A stretch of 63,698 bases of DNA from Candidatus Daviesbacteria bacterium. GTDB taxonomy: Bacteria > Patescibacteria > Microgenomatia > Daviesbacterales > UBA10151. The notes beneath the pieces were generated by a model that did not search any database, was not told where the DNA came from, and was given only the letters and a program-made list of their open reading frames with translations. The stretch covers positions 1 through 63,698 of the forward strand of contig JAUSHE010000024.1 of assembly GCA_030648435.1 (NCBI GenBank). The letters are read 5' to 3'. This document shows positions 57,930 through 63,698 of this stretch, piece after piece; within the stretch, counting starts at the first letter, position 1; each line of letters starts with the position of its first letter. The position numbers and the translations under genes are program-made.

Positions 57930-58463
57930 ATGAAAGATGCAAAGTTGATTGATGTAGTTAATGAGGAAGGTAAAGCTATAAAAGAGCTTGATTCAGAAGT
58001 TGTCCATAAGAATGGCTTACTGCATAAAGCAATTCATATTTTAGTAGTTGATAGTTTGGGAAGGATTCTTGTTCGTAAAAGATCACAAAGTAAGAAATTA
58101 TATCCAGGAGTTCTATCTTCATCCGTTGGAGCACATATTCTTACTCAAGATACCGAAGATAAAACTGCCAGAAAAAATCTTAAAACATTTCTAGGTTTAG
58201 ACTTGCCTTTGGTAAAAATTGGTAATGCCAGAGTGAAGGATAAGATAGAAAATGAATTGATCACGATCTATCTTTGCCGATCAAATACTGTTCTTAATTT
58301 AAATCCTCAAGAAAGTGACGAGGGTAATTTTATGAAATTGGACGAAGTTAAGAGGTTAGTTAAGAGGCAACTAACAACACCTCATTTGGCTGCTGCGCTT
58401 AAAACTTATGAAGCCTATTTAACCTCTAATAACCCTGCAGTTGGGACAGCGGAGGGAGTCTAA
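57930..58463 (+). CDS. NUDIX-fold protein with degenerate NUDIX box
   Basis: 177 aa. The N-terminal VVNEEGKAI, LLHKAIHILVVDSLGRILVRKRSQSKKLYPGVLSSSVGAHI resembles NUDIX/IPP-isomerase-type proteins, but the box that should follow (GX5EX7REUXEEXGU) reads GAHILTQDTEDKTARKNLKTFLGL, with REU replaced by KNL and the catalytic glutamates missing. It is probably inactive as a NUDIX hydrolase or has another role. Its last 15 or so residues (YLTSNNPAVGTAEGV) are read antisense from a NAD-kinase relic, so the native end is lost. Confidence 0.7.
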   Translation: MKDAKLIDVVNEEGKAIKELDSEVVHKNGLLHKAIHILVVDSLGRILVRKRSQSKKLYPGVLSSSVGAHILTQDTEDKTARKNLKTFLGLDLPLVKIGNARVKDKIENELITIYLCRSNTVLNLNPQESDEGNFMKLDEVKRLVKRQLTTPHLAAALKTYEAYLTSNNPAVGTAEGV

Positions 58464-58510
58464 CTCAACTCAAAGATTTTTTGGTCTGTTTCAGAGCTGA
58501 CTCCTGTAAT
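58419..58510 (-). pseudogene. Relic of a NAD kinase 3' end
   Basis: Read on the minus strand it gives VSSETDQKIFEL, then (after a 5-base insertion) DSLRCPNCRVIRG and a stop, matching VSYQTAKIYELDSLRCPNCHITRG of the intact gene at 59612. About a third of the aligned residues differ, so the copy is old or came from a relative. It is fused to the end of the NUDIX frame. Confidence 0.75.
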
Positions 58511-58537
58511 GTACACATCGGGTGTGGCAGGCTGCAG

Positions 58538-58626
58538 CAGTCAATATCCCCATGCCAATAGGCATTAAAGTTTCCTTTGATACCTCCAAAAAAGAACTCA
58601 ACTTCCTGGAATCAGCGGTAATCTAA
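58538..58626 (+). pseudogene. Relic 1 of the LD-carboxypeptidase 3' end
   Basis: 89 bp colinear with 57140-57228 without indels, starting CAGTCAATATCC and ending at a stop. It encodes VNIPMPIGIKVSFDT then SKKELNFLESAVI and a stop. The join with unrelated upstream sequence is sharp at 58538. It separates the HAD-NUDIX segment from the BRO gene. Confidence 0.9.
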
Positions 58627-58635
58627 AACCTTGTA

Positions 58636-59475
58636 TCATTTTTTCGTCTTCAGCCGTTTTCTGCCTTCCGGTGTTTGCAGATAATTTTCTTTGGAAACTA
58701 CACTTCGGCCAATTTCTTTTTCTGTTTCTGTTCTGGCCTTACCTGCAACATTTCCACCTCTTTTGGCTACTGTTTTATTCTTTGGAAATGTGTTCGGTTT
58801 TTCTTGTCGGGAAATTTCAGTTGTTACTCTCTCGCCCAGCATCGTAAAAATTAGCTCAAAATCATCCATATGATCGCGCAAATTTTCTCTTTTTAGACCT
58901 TTCAGTTTCTTATATTCGCTTGGGGTTACTCCAAAAGCGGCTTTGGAAATTTCAGCAGTCAAAATCTCGTATTCCTTTTGCTGTTTTACTCCTCTTTTTT
59001 GCCATTCGTCTGTCAATTCTTCGCGGATGGCAATTCCTCGTATTCGTTTCTCTATCCAGTCATCAGAATAGCCTTTGATTTTATAAAGCATTCTTGTTCT
59101 TTTAGCGGCAAGTTCAGGATTCTCAATTTCCTGTACACGTTCATACCCTATTTTTGCCAGCCATCGCTTAAATGGTTCTGCTTTTGGAGATGGGATGGAT
59201 TGGATAATACGGAAGATTCCTTCAGTGTTAGCGCAATCTGTTTTCCGCATTTTGCCGTCAGGGGCTAATAATTTCAACCCGTGACAAAATGTCACGACTT
59301 CGCTTCCTTCCTCGCCTAATCTTTGTTTCAGCTTTCTCCAATATGCTCCGGCATCAACACTATCCGTTAAGACTTCACACACATCAACAACCGAAAACCA
59401 CCACTCGTTTTTGTAAATTATTCTCCTTATTTCTTTCTGCCTAAAGATTGCAATTTTAGTAATCTCGTCTGTCAT
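58636..59475 (-). CDS. BRO-N/DinD-like protein (phage-antirepressor family), copy B
   Basis: 279 aa. EIRRIIYKNEWWFSVVDVCEVLTDS, YWRKLKQRLGEEGSEVVTFCHGLKLLAPDGKMRKTD, FRIIQSIPSPKAEPFKRWLAKIGYERVQE and KLKGLKRENLRDHMDDFELIFTMLGERVTTEISRQE follow copy A along its whole length. The last residues are basic (GRKRLKTKK). It is flanked by two relics of the LD-carboxypeptidase 3' end and its stop lies about 9 bp from the first. That geometry suggests a compact mobile unit with a single gene. Confidence 0.87.
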   Translation of the reverse strand: MTDEITKIAIFRQKEIRRIIYKNEWWFSVVDVCEVLTDSVDAGAYWRKLKQRLGEEGSEVVTFCHGLKLLAPDGKMRKTDCANTEGIFRIIQSIPSPKAEPFKRWLAKIGYERVQEIENPELAAKRTRMLYKIKGYSDDWIEKRIRGIAIREELTDEWQKRGVKQQKEYEILTAEISKAAFGVTPSEYKKLKGLKRENLRDHMDDFELIFTMLGERVTTEISRQEKPNTFPKNKTVAKRGGNVAGKARTETEKEIGRSVVSKENYLQTPEGRKRLKTKK

Positions 59476-59554
59476 ATCTTCAGATTAACCCAAACGTTTA
59501 CCGAAGTCAAGATGGCTTTTTAAAACAACGGGTGTCCTGTCCGGACTATCCCCC
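59476..59554 (-). promoter_or_regulatory. Upstream block and promoter of BRO copy B
   Basis: On the minus strand GGGGGATAGTCC, then AGGACACCCG, then TCTTGACTTCGG, matching the block before BRO copy A. The promoter is TTGACT (59510-59505), a 17-bp spacer, TAATCT (59487-59482), six bases from the ATG at 59475. The G-run end (59554) abuts the LD-carboxypeptidase relic. The block contains the palindrome GTCCGGAC. Confidence 0.75.
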
Positions 59555-59555
59555 A

Positions 59556-59615
59556 AAAGTTTCCTTTGATACTGCCAAAAAAGAACTCAACTTCCTAGAA
59601 TTGGCTGTAATTTAG
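59556..59615 (+). pseudogene. Relic 2 of the LD-carboxypeptidase 3' end
   Basis: 60 bp matching the last 60 bp of the other copies: encodes KVSFDTAKKELNFLELAVI and a stop. It overlaps the nadK stop by 3 bp, consistent with the parental arrangement in which the two genes converged. Confidence 0.88.
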
Positions 59616-60307
59616 CCTCTGGTGATATGGCAGTTGGGGCAGCGGAGGGAATCCAGCTCATAAATTTTGGCGGTTTGATAGGATACTTTAAAAGTAATTT
59701 CTGAATTTTCATCAACATTAAAGATATCAGGATTATTGTCAAAAGATAGAGTTGCAGTGCCTCTTATTAGTTTAAAGGTAATTATGTCATTTTCTTTAAA
59801 AAAGACTGGGGGGAGTTGCTCGGTGATATTATTGAAAGCGAGTCCCAGGCCGTTCTTAAAAGTCTTTCCGGTAATACTTTTAAAATAACCGGAAGAGCCG
59901 AAAGGAGTAGATATAACCACTCCGTCTCCAATCAGTAGTTTATTTGTGCCGGTTACCTGAAACCGGATAGTATGAATAGGTTTCGTATTTCTGATGACAA
60001 AATCATTTAAAGCTGTAAATGTTTGATACAAAATTGTGGTTTCCAGTTTTCGATATTCTTTTATTTTTAATTTGCCTTCGAATAATTTTTTAATTAAAAA
60101 TTTTTCGCCGTGTCTGGGGCATTTTTTACAAACTGAACTATCTCTCATAGGCAATTTTGGCACCCCAGGGTAAACTCTTTCCGAATAAAGCAAAGTGCCG
60201 TCGCCACCGTAACTAATTATTATATCCGGATTTGAAGTGACTATTTCAAAGTCTTGCAGTAGTTTTTCTATGTCCTTTGCATTTTTGCCAGTCAGCAGTA
60301 TATTCAT
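59612..60307 (-). CDS. nadK: NAD kinase (short form with two CxxC pairs)
   Basis: 231 aa versus about 270-300. PDIIISYGGDGTLLYSERV holds the GGDGT motif, FTALNDFVIRN the NE/D-type loop, and GDGVVISTPFGSSGYFKSITG the second signature. It makes NADP from NAD and ATP. Two cysteine pairs (VCKKCPRHGEKF near residue 60 and RCPNCHI at the end) could bind zinc, not usual for NAD kinases. The gene is divergent from hrcA and its promoter -35 overlaps that of hrcA. Confidence 0.88.
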   Translation of the reverse strand: MNILLTGKNAKDIEKLLQDFEIVTSNPDIIISYGGDGTLLYSERVYPGVPKLPMRDSSVCKKCPRHGEKFLIKKLFEGKLKIKEYRKLETTILYQTFTALNDFVIRNTKPIHTIRFQVTGTNKLLIGDGVVISTPFGSSGYFKSITGKTFKNGLGLAFNNITEQLPPVFFKENDIITFKLIRGTATLSFDNNPDIFNVDENSEITFKVSYQTAKIYELDSLRCPNCHITRG

Positions 60308-60313
60308 GCCGTA

Positions 60314-60342
60314 ATGGTACTACTCTAAAAGTATCTTGACAA
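60314..60342 (-). promoter_or_regulatory. nadK promoter, predicted leaderless
   Basis: Minus strand: TTGTCA (60342-60337), 17-bp spacer, TACCAT (60319-60314), six bases from the nadK ATG at 60307. Its -35 overlaps the -35 of hrcA on the other strand (60336-60341). Confidence 0.7.
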
Positions 60343-60364
60343 CAGTTAGCAGTCATGATATTCT
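60336..60364 (+). promoter_or_regulatory. hrcA operon promoter
   Basis: TTGACA (60336-60341), 17-bp spacer ending in TGA, TATTCT (60359-60364). The hrcA ATG is 11 bases downstream. The operator at 60346-60372 covers the spacer and -10. Confidence 0.7.
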
Positions 60365-60372
60365 AGTGCCAG
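60346..60372. promoter_or_regulatory. Diverged CIRCE operator at hrcA-grpE-dnaK-dnaJ
   Basis: TTAGCAGTC (60346-60354), nine bases, TAGTGCCAG (60364-60372). It matches 14 of 18 canonical CIRCE positions (TTAGCACTC, GAGTGCTAA) and shares its departures with the groES site. HrcA is encoded 3 bp downstream, so this is likely autoregulated. Confidence 0.7.
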
Positions 60373-60375
60373 TTT

Positions 60376-61104
60376 ATGGCTGAATTAACTGAACGCCAGC
60401 AAGCACTTTTAAAAGCGATAGTAGAAGAATATATCGAGTTTGCCGAACCAGTTGGCAGCGGGATTATTGAGAAGAAACATGATTTAGGAGTTTCCCCTGC
60501 CACCATCAGGATTGAAATGGGGCGATTAACGGATATGGGGTATCTAAGACAGCCTCATACATCCGCCGGCAGGGCTCCAACATCAATGGGAATGAAGTTT
60601 TATATATCTGAGTTGATGAAAGAAAAAACTTTACCTGTTGCGGCTGAGGTTTCTATCAAAGAAAAAATGATGGTACACCGCCATAAACAGGAAAGACTGA
60701 TCAAGGAAGCTGTGTCTGCATTGGCTGATAGATTGGATATACTGGGTTTGGCAATTGATGATGAAGGGATAGTTTATTATGCCGGGGCAGCCAATATTTT
60801 GGATTGGCCGGAGTTTTATGATATTGATGTAGCCAGGTTTGTATTGTCGCTTTTTGACGGGAATCCGAGGCTTAGTGAAATAATCGGTAGGGCAGTGGGA
60901 ACCGACCCTGTACATATTTTATTTGGGGAGGATATGGAGTTTGAATATTTGCGTCCGACCGGATTTGTTTTTACAAAATATATGGTAGGAGAAAATAAGG
61001 ATGGAATAGTCGGTGTGATTGGGCCGGCCAGAATGAATTTTTCGCTGGTCCTGCCTTATGTAAAATATGTCAGAGATATGTTAAATGAAGCAATAAGAAT
61101 ATGA
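60376..61104 (+). CDS. hrcA: Heat-inducible repressor HrcA (short form)
   Basis: 242 aa versus about 340. N-terminal winged helix: LTERQQALLKAIVEEYIEFAEPVGSGII, LGVSPATIRIEMGRLTDMGYLRQPHTSAGRAPTSMGMKFY. The end VGVIGPARMNFSLVLPYVKYVRDMLNEAI is the classical HrcA C-terminus. Much of the inserted dimerisation domain is missing. It represses heat-shock operons through CIRCE and is held active by GroEL. It overlaps grpE by 4 bp. Confidence 0.93.
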   Translation: MAELTERQQALLKAIVEEYIEFAEPVGSGIIEKKHDLGVSPATIRIEMGRLTDMGYLRQPHTSAGRAPTSMGMKFYISELMKEKTLPVAAEVSIKEKMMVHRHKQERLIKEAVSALADRLDILGLAIDDEGIVYYAGAANILDWPEFYDIDVARFVLSLFDGNPRLSEIIGRAVGTDPVHILFGEDMEFEYLRPTGFVFTKYMVGENKDGIVGVIGPARMNFSLVLPYVKYVRDMLNEAIRI

Positions 61105-61601
61105 GCAAAAAACAAGATACAAAATTACAAGATTTAGAACAAAAAATAATTGGGCTGGATAACCAGCTAAAAAGAGCAGTGGCTGATTATCAGAATTTGG
61201 AAAAAAGAATAGCTGAAGGAAGGTCGGAGCTTACTAAATGGGGTACAGGGGAATTATTGATAAAAATTCTGCCGGTATTAGATCATTTGGAAAAAGCAGT
61301 TTTAGGAGCCAGTGAGACTGAGAAACAATCTGCCTGGTACAAAGGAGTAGAAATGAGCATTAAGCAATTTAAAGATGTTTTAAAAAGTGAGGGGTTGGAG
61401 GAGATTGCAGTAGATGGAGAATTTAATCCTGCCTTGCATGAAGCAGTTGACACCAGAGAGGGTGAGGATAATAAAATATTAGAAGTGGTCAGGCGCGGGT
61501 ATACATTAAATGGTAAAATATTAAGACCGGCTCAAGTGGTCGTAGGACGACAGTCCGAAGACCATCCTGAGCAAGCGGAGCGAGTCGAAGGATCTATATA
61601 A
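61101..61601 (+). CDS. grpE: Nucleotide exchange factor GrpE
   Basis: 166 aa. A coiled-coil N-terminus (LEQKIIGLDNQLKRAVADYQNLEKR), LLIKILPVLDHLEKAV, IKQFKDVLKSEGLEEIAVDGEFNPALHEAVDT and RRGYTLNGKILRPAQVVV are the GrpE pattern. It releases ADP from DnaK. The tail after VVVG is encoded by a dispersed repeat (DHPEQAERVEGSI), so the natural C-terminus may end near residue 150. Confidence 0.95.
   Translation: MSKKQDTKLQDLEQKIIGLDNQLKRAVADYQNLEKRIAEGRSELTKWGTGELLIKILPVLDHLEKAVLGASETEKQSAWYKGVEMSIKQFKDVLKSEGLEEIAVDGEFNPALHEAVDTREGEDNKILEVVRRGYTLNGKILRPAQVVVGRQSEDHPEQAERVEGSI
61564..61593. repeat. CATCCTGAG...GAAGGATC dispersed repeat in grpE
   Basis: ATCCTGAGC at one end and CGAAGGAT at the other with GAGCAAGCGGAGC between, supplying the last 13 codons of grpE. 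Related to 1491-1522 and 32572-32591. Just upstream, GGAC-gaca-GTCC is a further small palindrome. Confidence 0.75.
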
Positions 61602-61602
61602 T

Positions 61603-63507
61603 ATGGGTAAAATAATTGGGATAGATTTAGGGACAACTAATAGCTGTGTTGCAGTAATGGAGGGCGGTAAGCCCAAAGTTATCCATTCGGCAGAAGGCGA
61701 AAATATTATCCCCTCGGTGGTTAATCCGCTTAAAAATGTTGTGGGGAGGGTGGCCAAGCGCCAGGCAATAGTTAACCCTAAAGAAACTATTTTTTCAATA
61801 AAGCGGTTAATGGGTCGCAAATTTAAAGATCCGGAAATTCAACGTGATTTGAAGTGGCTTCCCTACACCATTAAAGAAGGCCGTGAAGGTATGGCTGTGG
61901 TGGAAGTAGATGGTCATGACTATACTCCGCAGGAGATTTCTGCCCAAATTTTACAGAAAATTAAAGCAGATGCAGAAAGTTATTTGGGTGAAAAAGTAAC
62001 TGAAGCTGTGATTACTGTGCCTGCTTATTTTGATGATGCCCAGCGTCAAGCCACCAAGCAGGCAGGAGAAATCGCCGGCCTGGATGTTAAAAGAATTATT
62101 AATGAGCCGACTGCAGCAGCCTTGGCTTACGGCTTGGATAAATCCCATGCTCATACTATTGCTGTTTATGATTTAGGTGGAGGCACTTTTGATATTTCTA
62201 TTTTGGAGTTGGGTGACGGCGTGATTGAGGTTAAATCAACTAATGGCGATACTCACTTAGGCGGAGATGATTTTGATCAGGTAATTTTGGATTGGCTTGC
62301 TGAGGAGTTTAAAAAAGAACAGGGAATTGATCTAAAATCCGACAAGCAAGCTTTGCAGAGACTGCGTGACGGGGCTGAAAAAGCTAAGATCGAGCTCTCG
62401 TCTACTCAGGAAGCTTCAATATCCATCCCATTTGTGACAGCAGATGCGTCCGGCCCTAAACATTTAGAAATGAAATTATCCCGGGCCAAGCTGGAAGCAA
62501 TGGTCAAACCGTTAATTGATAAAACTTTTGATGCAGTCAAGGATGCCTTAAAAGATGCCAAACTGGAATCATCAAAAATAGATGAAGTGGTATTAGTCGG
62601 AGGCATGACCAGGATGCCCCTCTGTCAAAAGGTTGTCCGGGATTTCTTTGGCAAAGAGCCTCATAAAGGTATTAACCCGGATGAGGTGGTGGCTGTGGGA
62701 GCTGCCATACAAGGCGGTGTTTTGGGCGGGGAAGTCAAAGATGTTTTGCTTTTGGATGTGACTCCTTTAACTTTAGGGATTGAAACATTAGGTGGAGTGA
62801 GAACACCTTTGATTGTCAGGAATACCACCATTCCGTCTTCAAAATCAGAAACTTTCTCAACAGCGGCGGATAATCAGCCGGCAGTGGAAATTAATGTTCT
62901 TCAGGGTGAGCGGGAAATGGCCTCCGATAATAAATCTTTGGGTAGATTTACGCTGGATGGGATTCCGCCGGCTCCCAGAGGCGTGCCGCAAATTGAAGTT
63001 ACTTTTGATATTGACGCCAACGGTATTTTAAATGTCACAGCGCACGATAAAGCCACCGGCAAAAAGCAAAATATTACTATCACAGGTTCCACAGGGCTGT
63101 CTAAAGATGAAGTGGAGAGGATGACCAAAGAGGCAGAGGCCCATGCCGAGGAAGATAAGAAAAAGAAAGAAGGAATTGAGATTAAAAATCAGGCAGATAC
63201 GCTGGTTTATACGGCAGAAAAAAGTTTAAAAGATGCCGGGGATAAAGTATCTGCGGAAATTAGAACTGATGTGGAGCAAAAATTAAATGACTTAAAAGGT
63301 GTTATCCAGACAGCTTCACCGGAAGATCTAAAACCCAAAATGGAAGCTCTGTCAGATGCGTTGCAGAAAATAGGCGAGGCGATGTATAAAGATAAGGGTA
63401 CAGGTGAACAACCCAAAGGAGAAGCCGCCTCCGCTGAAAGCTCCGGCGAGCCGAAGGAAGAAGCGGTAGAAGGGGAAGTGGTAGAGGAAAATGGGAAGAA
63501 AGAATAA
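61603..63507 (+). CDS. dnaK: Chaperone DnaK (Hsp70)
   Basis: 634 aa. GIDLGTTNSCVAVMEGG (phosphate 1), VYDLGGGTFDISILELGDG (phosphate 2), VVLVGGMTRMP (adenosine) and the substrate-binding domain with LLLDVTPLTLGIETLGG are all present. It refolds proteins with GrpE and DnaJ, encoded on either side. The C-terminal tail EAASAESSGEPKE comes from a repeat identical to one in rplY; the last residues are EEAVEGEVVEENGKKE. Confidence 0.98.
   Translation: MGKIIGIDLGTTNSCVAVMEGGKPKVIHSAEGENIIPSVVNPLKNVVGRVAKRQAIVNPKETIFSIKRLMGRKFKDPEIQRDLKWLPYTIKEGREGMAVVEVDGHDYTPQEISAQILQKIKADAESYLGEKVTEAVITVPAYFDDAQRQATKQAGEIAGLDVKRIINEPTAAALAYGLDKSHAHTIAVYDLGGGTFDISILELGDGVIEVKSTNGDTHLGGDDFDQVILDWLAEEFKKEQGIDLKSDKQALQRLRDGAEKAKIELSSTQEASISIPFVTADASGPKHLEMKLSRAKLEAMVKPLIDKTFDAVKDALKDAKLESSKIDEVVLVGGMTRMPLCQKVVRDFFGKEPHKGINPDEVVAVGAAIQGGVLGGEVKDVLLLDVTPLTLGIETLGGVRTPLIVRNTTIPSSKSETFSTAADNQPAVEINVLQGEREMASDNKSLGRFTLDGIPPAPRGVPQIEVTFDIDANGILNVTAHDKATGKKQNITITGSTGLSKDEVERMTKEAEAHAEEDKKKKEGIEIKNQADTLVYTAEKSLKDAGDKVSAEIRTDVEQKLNDLKGVIQTASPEDLKPKMEALSDALQKIGEAMYKDKGTGEQPKGEAASAESSGEPKEEAVEGEVVEENGKKE
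63421..63460. repeat. 40-bp repeat encoding an acidic tail, copy in dnaK
   Basis: Identical to 11266-11297 of rplY for 32 bases, then one mismatch and seven identical bases. Encodes EAASAESSGEPKE in the same frame. Confidence 0.85.
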
Positions 63508-63510
63508 TGG

Positions 63511-63698
63511 ATGGCCACAAAAAGAGACTACTACGAAATTTTAGGGGTTTCTAAAAACGCCCCTGAAGCGGAGATAAAATCTGCTTACCGGAAACTGGCC
63601 AGAAAACATCACCCTGATATAGATAAAACTGCCGGGGCTGATGTCAGATTTAAAGAGCTAGGGGAGGCTTACCAAGTTTTATCAGATCCGCAAAAGAA
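63511..63698 (+). CDS. dnaJ: Chaperone DnaJ, N-terminal part cut by the window edge
   Basis: The frame from the ATG at 63511 reads MATKRDYYEILGVSKNAPEA, then the J-domain HPD motif (RKHHPDIDK) and KELGEAYQVLSDPQ, with no stop before 63698. About 62 residues are visible. It stimulates DnaK ATPase. It begins 3 bp after the dnaK stop, in the hrcA-grpE-dnaK-dnaJ operon. Confidence 0.96.
   Translation, partial: MATKRDYYEILGVSKNAPEAEIKSAYRKLARKHHPDIDKTAGADVRFKELGEAYQVLSDPQK

Noticed and set aside
58498..58510. TGACTCCT at 58498 as a loop and arm of another 34-bp hairpin
   Set aside because: The matching arms are missing on both sides and the bases belong to the nadK relic.
1..63698. UGA recoded as glycine, as in some CPR lineages
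   Set aside because: TGA ends several genes (khpB, BRO copy B, the 58-aa membrane protein) at sensible points and none of the conserved proteins needs read-through.
1..63698. tRNA, rRNA or other structured RNA genes
   Set aside because: No T-loop GGTTCNANNCC with a matching acceptor stem was seen in the few gaps over 100 bp (1311-1521, 10470-10581, 14476-14587, 18617-18761, 46549-46711, 58511-58635, 59476-59554). This was a visual scan only.

Overview
The window looks like a chromosomal segment around the replication origin of a small-genome bacterium of the Candidate Phyla Radiation (Patescibacteria), most likely Microgenomates. The reasons are the very tight packing with many overlapping genes, shortened housekeeping proteins (ValS 690 aa, TIM 219 aa, HrcA 242 aa, DNA polymerase III delta about 225 aa), an epimerase-DUF4012 fusion, a VanW protein, a four-helix-bundle S23-type protein, PEGA and PilN/PilO genes, and the order dnaN / dnaA / rpmH / rnpA / yidD / yidC / khpB. 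TGA is used as an ordinary stop, so this is not a UGA-recoding lineage. The lineage call is inference from gene content.

Layout. 1-7.6 kb: dnaN (cut by the edge), a membrane-anchored endonuclease, dnaA and a probable origin, diverging from the rpmH-rnpA-yidD-yidC-khpB operon, which runs on into an O-antigen-ligase-like gene, a flippase and RNase HI. 7.6-16 kb: an epimerase-DUF4012 fusion, ribosomal protein L25, valS, tsaD, a toxin-antitoxin pair and a RecB/Cas4-like nuclease. 16-23 kb: ahcY and an adenosine-kinase-like gene, an S23-type gene bracketed by 7-bp repeats, vanW divergent from a solute-binding protein, and murB. 23-27 kb: groES, a 71-aa protein, groEL, a PH-domain protein. 27-35.6 kb: cell-envelope genes (M23 peptidase, PEGA/SH3, DPPR-synthase-like UbiA protein, TagO/WecA-like transferase, GT2), then tatD, HIT and metG. 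35.6-46 kb: DUF2130, a UvrD-nuclease fusion, M24 peptidase, methyltransferase, FemAB, SurA-N, 3D-domain protein, pcrA. 46-56 kb: a first BRO/DinD-like gene, trx, tpiA, LCP, holA, a PilN/PilO operon with a dockerin protein, rpsT, murJ, lepA. 56-60 kb: an LD-carboxypeptidase whose 3' end is repeated twice downstream, with foreign-looking cassettes (HAD+NUDIX, second BRO gene) between the copies, then nadK. 60-63.7 kb: hrcA-grpE-dnaK-dnaJ (dnaJ cut by the edge).

The most unusual content is small repeat DNA that sits inside reading frames. (1) A 34-bp hairpin of the form CACCT-NNN-AGG, a 12-base loop, and the exact complement occurs in tsaD, murB and a 3D-domain gene, with both arms changing together. 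(2) Arrays of tandem 7-bp repeats occur in flippase, tsaD (three arrays), femAB, pcrA, holA, lepA and LD-carboxypeptidase, and on both sides of the S23-type gene. (3) A CCTGAG/CGAAGG repeat lies in tatD, grpE and beside dnaA. (4) A 40-bp repeat encodes the same acidic tail on L25 and DnaK.

A second theme is transcription. At about 18 gene starts a -10 element (TAnnnT, often with TG upstream) ends 6 or 7 nt before the start codon, which predicts leaderless mRNAs. The toxin-antitoxin pair instead has a full promoter, a leader and a Shine-Dalgarno site. HrcA appears to use a diverged CIRCE operator, found at both groES and hrcA.

I saw no tRNA, rRNA, CRISPR array or canonical transposase. All positions were read by eye; no alignments or searches were run.
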